Below, piece after piece: positions 24,353-30,610 of a stretch of DNA of 30,610 nt (its first letter is position 1; each line of letters opens with the position of its first letter). The notes beneath the pieces were generated by a model. That model was not told where the DNA came from. It searched no databases and saw only the letters and a list, made by a program, of their open reading frames with translations. The DNA is from CAZMUD01 sp964569715 (lineage in GTDB: Bacteria > Chloroflexota > Dehalococcoidia > Dehalococcoidales > UBA2162): NCBI GenBank assembly GCA_964569715.1, contig CAZMUD010000008.1:1-30610 (forward strand). Reading direction: 5' to 3'. The translations under genes and the position numbers were made by a program.

Positions 24353-25717
24353 ATGCACGACGAAAGACAAAAAATGCTTGCCAGCGAAAGCATCGGTAAA
24401 TTGCTGTGGAAGCTGTCGCTCCCTGCCGGAATAGGCATGTTCGTTATGGCTCTTTACAATGTGGTCGATACGATTTTCATCGGCCGCGCAGTTGGTCCTC
24501 TTGGAATTGCCGGGCTTACCATCGTTTTTCCTTTTCAGATGCTGATAATGGGCCTAGGGATGATGATAGGGATAGGTGGAGCATCGCTAATTTCGAGATC
24601 CTTGGGAGCACGCGATTTTGAGAAATCAGAGCGAACCCTGGGCAATGCTATACTTCTTGCAGTTATACTAGGAGCCCTGATTTCAATAGTTGGACTATCT
24701 AATTCTAGCTTCTGGCTCAGGCTTTTTGGTGCCTCAGAAACAATCCTTCCCTACGCCAAGGATTATCTGGATATCATTCTTCTCGGCACAGTTTTCCGAA
24801 TATTTGCCATGGGGATAAACCAGTTCATCCGGGCTGAAGGAAACGCCCGCGTCGCCATGATAAGCATGCTCATAGGAGCCATACTGAACATTATACTTGA
24901 TGCTGTCTTCATACTAGTCCTTGGAATGGGAATTAAGGGTGCAGCAATAGCAACCATTCTTTCACAAGTAACCACGTCTTTGTATATAATCCACTATTAT
25001 CTTTTCCAGAGTAGCTCACTTAAAGTTCACATGAGGAACTTCATTCCAGAGTACACCGTGTTGAGAGAGATTATGATCATAGGATTTGGGTCATTTGTAA
25101 GGACGGCAGCAGGAAGCTTTGTCGCCATCATCGTGAATAGAACGCTTGTTGCCTATGGTGGTGATCTAGGCGTGGCTGCCTACGGTATTGTGCATCGCGC
25201 TATAATGTTTGCCTTCATGCCGATTATGAGTGTTGGTCAAGGACTCCAGCCAATCCTTGGATTCAGTTATGGAGCAAAACGCTTCGACAGAGCATTACAA
25301 GTAATAAAACTAGCTGGCATTGTTGCAACAATATTTTCCACCATAGCATTTTTGGTTATTTTTTTCCTCCCTGCTCCAATTATGCGTATTTTTACCACCG
25401 ATAGTTCGCTTATCTCATCTGGCTCTCATGCTGCCAAGCTGATTTTCCTCGCGGCGTATTTGATCGGGTTTCAGATGGTGGGATCAGTAGTATTCCAGGC
25501 AATTGGAAAAGCTGTGCCGACTCTCTTGACTGCTACATCACGGCAGATCCTATTCTTGCTTCCCTTGGTATTCATATTACCGAGGTTCTGGCAACTGGAC
25601 GGCATATGGCTGTCATTCCCGATTGCCGATGCACTTTCATTTATACTAACCCTTGCACTTTTCATACCTCAGATACGAGAGCTCAAGAGTGCAGATTTAC
25701 TAGCCGAAAGGGGGTAA
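24353..25717 (+). CDS. MATE-family multidrug efflux transporter
   Basis: A 454-residue inner-membrane protein with about 12 hydrophobic helices in two homologous halves, each starting with a MATE-type segment: LSLPAGIGMFVMALYNVVDT at about 22-41, and IGFGSFVRTAAGSFVAIIVN near 243-262. The NVVDTIFIGR stretch is typical of the MATE branch that includes MepA-like exporters. It should export cationic drugs or metabolites using Na+ or H+. The ATG at 24353 follows GAGAGG at a rather long distance. It shares the marR promoter. Six of the nine GATC sites that I found in the window lie within it, unlike its neighbours. No other transport gene is nearby. Confidence 0.93.
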   Translation: MHDERQKMLASESIGKLLWKLSLPAGIGMFVMALYNVVDTIFIGRAVGPLGIAGLTIVFPFQMLIMGLGMMIGIGGASLISRSLGARDFEKSERTLGNAILLAVILGALISIVGLSNSSFWLRLFGASETILPYAKDYLDIILLGTVFRIFAMGINQFIRAEGNARVAMISMLIGAILNIILDAVFILVLGMGIKGAAIATILSQVTTSLYIIHYYLFQSSSLKVHMRNFIPEYTVLREIMIIGFGSFVRTAAGSFVAIIVNRTLVAYGGDLGVAAYGIVHRAIMFAFMPIMSVGQGLQPILGFSYGAKRFDRALQVIKLAGIVATIFSTIAFLVIFFLPAPIMRIFTTDSSLISSGSHAAKLIFLAAYLIGFQMVGSVVFQAIGKAVPTLLTATSRQILFLLPLVFILPRFWQLDGIWLSFPIADALSFILTLALFIPQIRELKSADLLAERG

Positions 25718-25768
25718 CCCTTACTCAGACTTAGTGCTTCAATCAGTAACCTGTAGATGCCCCAATTG

Positions 25769-25777
25769 TGATATAAT
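25769..25777 (+). promoter_or_regulatory. rsfS extended -10 promoter
   Basis: TGA-TATAAT (TATAAT at 25772-25777) lacks a good -35 box, as extended -10 promoters may. Transcription would begin near 25784, about 31 bases before the CTG start proposed for rsfS, leaving room for the GGAGG at 25802-25806. Confidence 0.55.
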
Positions 25778-25814
25778 TAATTAGATTAGGCTACTCATCA
25801 TGGAGGCTTAGCTT

Positions 25815-26159
25815 CTGGAAACGTTAGCAGTAGCACACAAGGTAGTAGAAGCTGCCAGTGATAAGCAGGCTATTGATATTGTATTGCTGGATGCCCGAGG
25901 GGTATGCAGCTTTGCCGACTATTTTGTAATATGTAGCGGTGAGACTGAGCGGCAGATTAAGGCTATCTATGATGAAGTTGCGCATGCCTTGAAGAAGGAA
26001 GGTATTCTACCCCACCATCGTGAGGGCACACTGGATTCAGGATGGCTCCTGCTTGATTTTGGCGACATTATCGTGCACATTTTTGCTCCCTCCGAACGGG
26101 AATACTACCAACTGGGTGAGCTATGGAGTGAAGCCATTTCTGTGGTCAGGATTCAATAG
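25815..26159 (+). CDS. rsfS: Ribosomal silencing factor RsfS (CTG start)
   Basis: A 114-residue protein that binds large-subunit protein uL14 and blocks subunit joining when growth slows. The family core is clear: AIDIVLLDARGVCSFADYFV, then CSGETERQIKAI, HHREGTLDSGWLLLDFGDII and VHIFAPSEREYYQLGELW. The N-terminal helix (LETLAVAHKVVEAASDKQ) is needed for the fold but no ATG, GTG or TTG precedes it. The frame is closed by TAG at 25809, and CTG at 25815 lies eight bases after GGAGG, so CTG is the likely start. The next usable start, TTG at 25884, would remove the first strand and helix. Its end overlaps that of ndk by seven bases. Confidence 0.88.
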   Translation: METLAVAHKVVEAASDKQAIDIVLLDARGVCSFADYFVICSGETERQIKAIYDEVAHALKKEGILPHHREGTLDSGWLLLDFGDIIVHIFAPSEREYYQLGELWSEAISVVRIQ

Positions 26160-26566
26160 ATTTCATCCTCGGCAAAGAATAGTTTAATCTCCTCCTCGGC
26201 AGTCTCTACTGAATCAGAACCATGAACCACATTATGCTGAATATCTAAGCCGAGATCGCCCCTGATAGTCCCTGTCTCTGCCTGGGTTGGGTCAGTTGCC
26301 CCCATCGTTTTTCTAACTAGCTCCACTGCCCCTTCTCCCTCAAAGACAATGGCAATTATCGGGGTAGAGGTAATATAGCTTATCAGGTCTCCAAAGAAAG
26401 GTTTATCGGCATGAATAGCGTAGTGCCGCTCGGCTAATGCTTTATCCATGTGAAGCATCTTGAGCGCTACCAGCTTGAGCCCTTGCCTCTCCAAGCGGCT
26501 AATAATAGTGCCGGCCAACCTCCTCTGCATAGCATCAGGCTTGATAAGAACCAGAGACCTTTCCAT
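26153..26566 (-). CDS. ndk: Nucleoside diphosphate kinase
   Basis: A 137-residue enzyme that balances nucleoside triphosphates by moving the gamma phosphate through a phosphohistidine. The catalytic His115 is in NVVHGSDS. Other signatures are SLVLIKPDAMQRRLAG (4-19), KPFFGDLISYITSTP (55-69), GATDPTQAETGTIRGDLG (89-106) and the C-terminal EIKLFF. The length is typical. The ATG at 26566 follows AAGGAG with an eight-base spacer. It lies 50 bases after tsaB on the same strand and overlaps the rsfS end by seven bases, tail to tail. Confidence 0.97.
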   Translation of the reverse strand: MERSLVLIKPDAMQRRLAGTIISRLERQGLKLVALKMLHMDKALAERHYAIHADKPFFGDLISYITSTPIIAIVFEGEGAVELVRKTMGATDPTQAETGTIRGDLGLDIQHNVVHGSDSVETAEEEIKLFFAEDEIY

Positions 26567-26616
26567 ATTTAAGCTCCTTTTTTCGAACTGGTGACTTTCC
26601 CCTAGCGGTCTATTTA

Positions 26617-27297
26617 CTACCGGTGTTTGGCTTTAGTAATCGATGGCCCCCGGAGGTATAGTGGCTGTAAAGTGGTCGGGTTATCATAATCACCTGCCTT
26701 AAGTCGCTTGAGCCCCAGCTCAGCCAAAAAACTGGCTCGCCGTAATCCAGCGGCTGGAGGCAGTATTACGGCTTTTTGTTCAAGCTGCTTTTCTAACTGT
26801 GCGGCAATAGATGGTATGAATTCACCGCAGAATATGGTCTTGGTAGTTATCTGGGAGCACAGAGCGTCAACAGTAGTTATGTGCTCGGCAGTAAGCTGAC
26901 ACCACTTATTGCCTTTCTTCTGGTAGGTAGCAGTGGCAATCTCTTCTCTACCGGCATTAAGTATTGAGCAGATAGGCAGACCTGTTTCAGCATGTTGATA
27001 GGCTTCTGCTTCCAGGGTGCTAATGCCAACTATCGGGATGCCCAGGCTAAAGGCTAGACCCTTGGCAGTGCTAATGCCTACTCGCAACCCATTGTAGCTC
27101 CCCGGCCCCCTGGCCACGATAACGCCGCTAACCGATTGAAGACTTAACTCAGTCCGATTTAGCAGGTGAGAAAGGTGGGGTAGCAGTTGGGTAGTATGGT
27201 TTTGTCCACAGCGCCAGGTTAATTCGGCCAGCACCTCGTCATCTTGAACCAGAGCCAGGCTGGCGGTATCGGTTGAAGTATCTATCGCTAGTTGCAT
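26617..27297 (-). CDS. tsaB: tRNA threonylcarbamoyladenosine synthesis protein TsaB
   Basis: A 226-residue ASKHA-fold protein that partners TsaD and TsaE to put threonylcarbamoyl on A37 of ANN-reading tRNAs. The N-terminal AIDTSTDTASLALVQ is the nucleotide-fold signature. The segment GPGSYNGLRVG corresponds to the family GPGSFTGLRIG with Asn for Thr. I set the start at the ATG at 27297, nine bases after AAAAGG; the frame is open 16 codons further to a GTG at 27345, but the family begins at this Met. tsaE is just upstream (89 bases). tsaD is not in the window. Confidence 0.9.
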   Translation of the reverse strand: MQLAIDTSTDTASLALVQDDEVLAELTWRCGQNHTTQLLPHLSHLLNRTELSLQSVSGVIVARGPGSYNGLRVGISTAKGLAFSLGIPIVGISTLEAEAYQHAETGLPICSILNAGREEIATATYQKKGNKWCQLTAEHITTVDALCSQITTKTIFCGEFIPSIAAQLEKQLEQKAVILPPAAGLRRASFLAELGLKRLKAGDYDNPTTLQPLYLRGPSITKAKHR

Positions 27298-27386
27298 TTT
27301 TTTAACCTTTTTCAAGCTAAAATAAAACCGCTTCACTCGAACCACAATTTTTGAGTATTGACCGCTAGATTTAGTTTAAGCGCCTC

Positions 27387-27887
27387 CTATGAGCTAAGGG
27401 AAAGCTGCTTTAGTTGTGCCACTATTTGCAGGTAGCGCTGGCCGCTGGGCTCCATCTGAAAGCTGCGCTCGGTATCAGAAAGATAGCTTATCTTAATCAA
27501 GAAACGCTCTACTGGCAGTATGCTTAGCGCCTTTTCTGCCCATTCTACTACACAAACACCCCGGCCATATAAATAGTCGTCCAGGCCCAACTCCATGCTT
27601 TCTTCTATGCGGTCAAGCCGATACAGGTCTATATGATATAGAGGTAGCCGGCCGTAGAGTTCCCTTATTATGACAAAGGAAGGGCTTAGTGCGTATTCCT
27701 TGATATCTAGCCCCCAGGCAATGCCCTGGGTGAGGCAGGTCTTTCCTGTCCCCAGGTCTCCAACCAGCAGGAAAACATCACCGGGTAGGGCTAACTGGCC
27801 AATACGCACTCCCAGTTTTTGAGTCTGTTCTGGGCTATGGCTGACCATCTCAAGGGAGCTCATATTGAGATTTTCTATCAACCTCAC
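27387..27887 (-). CDS. tsaE: tRNA threonylcarbamoyladenosine synthesis ATPase TsaE
   Basis: A P-loop ATPase of the TsaBDE complex. Walker A is GDLGTGKT (43-50 counted from the GTG at 27887). SPSFVIIREL, HIDLYRLD and the VEWAEKA near 114-120 are family signatures. The start is uncertain: GTG at 27887 directly behind AAGGGG, ATG at 27863 (MSSLEM) or ATG at 27848. The first seven codons coincide with the end of the hairpin-rich repeat at 27867-28115, so the native start may be the ATG at 27863 and the upstream codons may be repeat sequence. Full length is 166 residues from GTG and 158 from the first ATG. It is upstream of tsaB on the same strand. Confidence 0.9.
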   Translation of the reverse strand: MRLIENLNMSSLEMVSHSPEQTQKLGVRIGQLALPGDVFLLVGDLGTGKTCLTQGIAWGLDIKEYALSPSFVIIRELYGRLPLYHIDLYRLDRIEESMELGLDDYLYGRGVCVVEWAEKALSILPVERFLIKISYLSDTERSFQMEPSGQRYLQIVAQLKQLSLSS

Positions 27888-28115
27888 CCCCTTTTATTTT
27901 TAGTAACCCCATCCCCTTTGTCCCCTTCCCCTTATTAAGGGGAAGGGGAATATTTTCTCTGAAGAGGGGCTTCGCCCCTCTTAAACTCCCCCTCTATAAT
28001 ATTCCTCTCCGTCTGAAGGGCTTCGCCTCTCTTTGACTCTCCTTCTAGTATCTCTCCTTTCAAGGAGAGGGGAAGGATTACTTTTGAAGGGGCTTCGCCC
28101 CTTCAAACTTCCCCA
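27867..28115. repeat. Hairpin-rich MITE-like element, copy 3 (composite)
   Basis: It lies between thiL and tsaE and starts within the tsaE reading frame. The left end GAGATTTTCTATCAACCTCA followed by CCCCC matches the ends of copies 1 and 2. A second end-like sequence (TAACCCCATCCCC) starts at 27903. Stems include 27922-27948 (CCCCTTCCCCTTA with its complement), 27961-27982 (AAGAGGGGC-TTC-GCCCCTCTT), a small one near 28052-28068 and a perfect 11-base stem TTTGAAGGGGC-TTC-GCCCCTTCAAA at 28083-28107. The right end is less clear, so the element is probably two copies or a rearranged one. There is no coding capacity. Confidence 0.7.
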
Positions 28116-28153
28116 AACGACCCTATCAAGTGAATTTAGTGGTTGGCTTAACC

Positions 28154-29167
28154 TCATCTAATAGTAAAATGCTCCCACCCCACCCCGGGTGGGTTAACCG
28201 GATTTCCTTTGCCATCAACCAGGGTTATCTCACCTGCTTTATCAGCCATAATTTCACCGATTACTGTTATCGGGCAAGAGGCGGCGGCTTTCACCTTATC
28301 AATAATCTCAGCGCTGGCAGTAAACAAAAGTTCGTAATCCTCTCCCCCCGATAGTGCCAGCTCCAGCGCTCTATCACCAAAGTTAGCCTTGACCGCCGAC
28401 TGAATCGGCACACCGTCAATTTCTATTCGGGCACTAACCTGGCTTGCCTGACATATATGACGCAGGTCTGAAATCAACCCATCGCTAATATCTATAGCTG
28501 TTCTCACCCCTTGTTCTACCAGTATTTGCCCTTCAGCTACACGGGGGTAGGGCTGCAGGAAAGCCTTTTTCAAACCAGCCGTAGCTTCAGCCTCAAGAGA
28601 TAGGTGTTTGCTAAGCACTTCTAAACCAGCAGCAGCCGCTCCTAAATAGCCGGTAACAGCTACTTTCTCACCGGCTTTAGCTGCCGAACGGGTGAGTATA
28701 TGTTGAGCCTGACTTTTAGTGCTACCCAGGATAGTAATGTTAATAACAAGCAAGGGGGCACTGCTTATATCTCCACCAACTACAGCTACTTCAAATTGCT
28801 GCGCCAGTTCAATCATTCCCCTGTAGAGAGCGGTAACATCCTCTACTTCAGTAGAGTCAGATAAAGCTAATGACACCAGTGCATATTTGGGCAAGCCCCC
28901 CATAGCGGCGATATCACTCAGGTTAGCTGCCATCGCTCTCCAACCCAGTTCCTCCCAGGAAGTTATAGCCAGAGAAAAGTGAACGTCTTGAATCAAGGAA
29001 TCAACGGTAGCCAGTTGAATTGAGGCATCCCCATGCCAGGCGGCGGCATCATCACCAATGCCTAAGATGAGCTGTTGCCAGGCTTCTATCTCTTTATCCT
29101 GAGCACCGTAAGCCATTTTGGCCAGGAGGTCAATCAGTCCGAATTCCCCCAAATCTGAAACTTTCAT
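28154..29167 (-). CDS. thiL: Thiamine-monophosphate kinase
   Basis: A 337-residue enzyme of the PurM/ThiL fold that phosphorylates thiamine monophosphate to the active diphosphate with ATP. Metal and nucleotide motifs are GIGDDAA (36-42), DSLIQDVHF (56-64), GGDIS (131-135), DISDG (226-230) and SGGEDYELLF near 269-278. The length is normal. The ATG at 29167 lacks a ribosome site and starts only eight bases after a perfect extended -10 box, so the transcript is probably leaderless. No other thiamine gene is nearby. It is divergent from the membrane protein gene at 29252, with 84 bases between. Confidence 0.95.
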   Translation of the reverse strand: MKVSDLGEFGLIDLLAKMAYGAQDKEIEAWQQLILGIGDDAAAWHGDASIQLATVDSLIQDVHFSLAITSWEELGWRAMAANLSDIAAMGGLPKYALVSLALSDSTEVEDVTALYRGMIELAQQFEVAVVGGDISSAPLLVINITILGSTKSQAQHILTRSAAKAGEKVAVTGYLGAAAAGLEVLSKHLSLEAEATAGLKKAFLQPYPRVAEGQILVEQGVRTAIDISDGLISDLRHICQASQVSARIEIDGVPIQSAVKANFGDRALELALSGGEDYELLFTASAEIIDKVKAAASCPITVIGEIMADKAGEITLVDGKGNPVNPPGVGWEHFTIR

Positions 29168-29175
29168 ATCGTGAA

Positions 29176-29184
29176 ATTATAGCA
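29176..29184 (-). promoter_or_regulatory. thiL promoter (leaderless)
   Basis: The minus strand reads TGC-TATAAT, with TATAAT at 29176-29181 and no good -35 box. Eight bases separate the -10 box from the A of the thiL ATG (29167), so transcription should begin at or within two bases of the start codon. Confidence 0.6.
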
Positions 29185-29251
29185 CGATTTCAAGACAGGG
29201 GTCTAAATATGAGCCAGTTGCGAAACTCAACACAAGTGGTAGAATGGGGAT

Positions 29252-30577
29252 ATGGATTTCATCAAAAGACATCGTTTGCTGCTCGGAATTCTTTCCTTTG
29301 TTCTTATGGGGTTGCCACAAGCTATCGACGCAATATGGTCTTTGGCAGAGAGAATTTGGGAGGCAAATATAGTTATGCCTGAAATCTCCATCGCTTGGTT
29401 TTCATGGATTACGATTCCTATTGGTTTCGTTATGTTGGGGATTATTCTTTGGCAGGTTAAAAGGGCTAAACAACCAAAACAAGTAGCAAAGATAAAAGAA
29501 GCAGAGATGATTCCTTCTCGTAGAGAAGCACTCGAATCCGCTAAAGTGGCATGGGGGCTTTGGCACACTGGTACTCGTATGAGGATAGACTTTCTCCTTG
29601 AGGTAGAAAGTCTAAGAAGAGTGCTACTCTTGGAGCCGAATGCCCAAAATCCTTCTTTGGGATATATCAGCACTAAGTCGAAGAATCCTGTGGATTGGAT
29701 TATTGGGGAGATAAGGGCAACAACAAAGGTAGCTTTAGATAATGACATTGATGTTAGATGGTATTTCACAGCTAGGGAGAGTGCATTGACTATCTATGAC
29801 CCTACCCCTGTAGGGGATAAGCCGTGCTCCGAGAATGCGTGGATATATGTTGAGTATTTTGCCCCAAGTGTTGGGGTAGACCAACGAAAGGGTCATATTA
29901 TACACAATAGCGGAAAAGATAAAAATCGGTTTATGGGCTACTACAAGGAATATGAGGATATTTGGAATGACTCGAACAAAAGCACACAGGCTAAGCAAAC
30001 TTTAGAAGATGAGCATATTCCAAAATTGGCAGTTAAACCATCGAGTGGGCGACGTCAATGGGATTGGGAGCATGAACATCTAATGTGGGCAGAACTACAG
30101 GTGACCAATACAAGTCCCAGCATGACTTTGAAGGATGTAGAGGTTCGAGTGGTCAGCTGTATCTATGTTCAACCTAAACAAGATAAGCCGAACAGTTATG
30201 TGTTAGTTAACTTGCATGATTGGAATCCTACCAGTATTTACTGGTCTGTAAGAGATGCATCCCCCTCTCAATTAAGTTTGTCTATTTCCCCAGATGCAAC
30301 AAAAACCGCACTAGTGGCTTTTCAAGATAACTCTAACGGGGTGCAGTCTGTATTTAATGCTCCCACCCACCCAATCATAGTTGACGGGGCTAAAATTGAA
30401 GTGGAAATCTCAAGCCCTAATTCCGCTCTATGGAAAGGCAGTTTCTACATAGAGTGTACACCCAATTGGTTTAGAGGCCCGCAAGCAACCTTTGAGTTCG
30501 TGAAATGGGAGGATTGGGAGGCTAATCACGACATTGTACCATTAACTCCTAATAAAGAAGATTCTCAGACTGAATGA
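29252..30577 (+). CDS. Unrecognised protein with two N-terminal membrane helices
   Basis: A 441-residue protein. Hydrophobic segments at about 9-30 (LLLGILSFVLMGLPQAIDAIW) and 47-69 (IAWFSWITIPIGFVMLGIILW) are followed by basic VKRAKQPKQ, so the remaining 370 residues probably lie in the cytoplasm. The first soluble part (about 85-235) has strand-helix patterning with WYFTARESALTIYDPTP and IYVEYFAP, faintly like PLD-type domains without an HKD motif. The second part (about 255-440) is strand-rich, like an immunoglobulin-type fold. These are impressions, not matches. The DNA is richer in A than neighbouring genes. The ATG at 29252 has a GGGGAT site close by. It may be an accessory gene; its function is unknown. 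Confidence 0.8.
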   Translation: MDFIKRHRLLLGILSFVLMGLPQAIDAIWSLAERIWEANIVMPEISIAWFSWITIPIGFVMLGIILWQVKRAKQPKQVAKIKEAEMIPSRREALESAKVAWGLWHTGTRMRIDFLLEVESLRRVLLLEPNAQNPSLGYISTKSKNPVDWIIGEIRATTKVALDNDIDVRWYFTARESALTIYDPTPVGDKPCSENAWIYVEYFAPSVGVDQRKGHIIHNSGKDKNRFMGYYKEYEDIWNDSNKSTQAKQTLEDEHIPKLAVKPSSGRRQWDWEHEHLMWAELQVTNTSPSMTLKDVEVRVVSCIYVQPKQDKPNSYVLVNLHDWNPTSIYWSVRDASPSQLSLSISPDATKTALVAFQDNSNGVQSVFNAPTHPIIVDGAKIEVEISSPNSALWKGSFYIECTPNWFRGPQATFEFVKWEDWEANHDIVPLTPNKEDSQTE

Positions 30578-30610
30578 GTTTAAGGAGTGTATCCCTGAAT
30601 AGATAAGGAT

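Noticed and set aside
28083..28107. Intrinsic terminator of thiL
   Set aside because: The stem is perfect but no T run follows on the thiL strand, and it belongs to the repeat element. It may still slow transcription.

Overview
The window is about 30.6 kb of densely coded bacterial chromosome with roughly balanced base composition. Gene content and order suggest a member of the Chloroflexota, class Dehalococcoidia, or a close relative. Examples are serA next to a class V aminotransferase and tyrS, and metG - polyprenyl synthase - moaE - ftsH, plus GuaB3-type IMP dehydrogenase. This is inferred from remembered gene neighbourhoods; no search was run. There is no rRNA, CRISPR array, transposase, integrase or phage structural gene. 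One tRNA gene, tRNA-Thr(CGT), is present.

Layout. (1) 1-7.4 kb: DUF1015 protein (+), then on the minus strand a crotonase-fold enzyme, serA, a class V aminotransferase, tyrS and ribF. (2) 7.5-13.9 kb: a minus-strand signalling block with a small two-helix membrane protein, an XRE regulator, a MerR/excisionase-like HTH protein, a 1302-residue membrane-bound hybrid histidine kinase with five PAS domains and two receivers, a stand-alone receiver and an OmpR-type response regulator. (3) 14.0-16.1 kb: tRNA-Thr followed within 11 bases by an unrecognised barrel-like protein, convergent with guaB3. (4) 16.4-20.2 kb: plus-strand run rsmI, small zinc-ribbon protein, metG and a trans-polyprenyl diphosphate synthase. 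(5) 20.2-23.6 kb: minus-strand moaE, ftsH and an endonuclease-IV-like barrel protein. (6) 23.8-25.7 kb: a MarR regulator and a MATE exporter behind a strong promoter with an operator-like palindrome. (7) 25.8-29.2 kb: rsfS (+), then minus-strand ndk, tsaB, tsaE and thiL. (8) 29.25-30.58 kb: an unrecognised two-helix membrane protein.

Together the genes are mostly housekeeping: translation (tyrS, metG, rsmI, rsfS, tsaB, tsaE, tRNA), nucleotide and cofactor synthesis (guaB3, ndk, ribF, thiL, moaE), serine and glycine metabolism (serA, aminotransferase, perhaps DUF1015), isoprenoids and membrane proteolysis. A sensory block and a drug-efflux pair are set between them.

Three signals stand out. 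First, the tetranucleotide GATC is nearly absent: by eye I find none in the first 22.3 kb and two outside the MarR-MATE pair, whereas that 1.9 kb pair has seven, the number expected by chance. This marks the pair as a probable recent acquisition in a GATC-avoiding genome. Second, three hairpin-rich elements share terminal inverted repeats like small non-autonomous mobile elements; one ends inside the apparent start region of tsaE and another ends beside the rsmI promoter. Third, the hybrid kinase grew by tandem PAS duplication, including a 313-base direct repeat that looks perfect, and carries a nine-G tract near its start.
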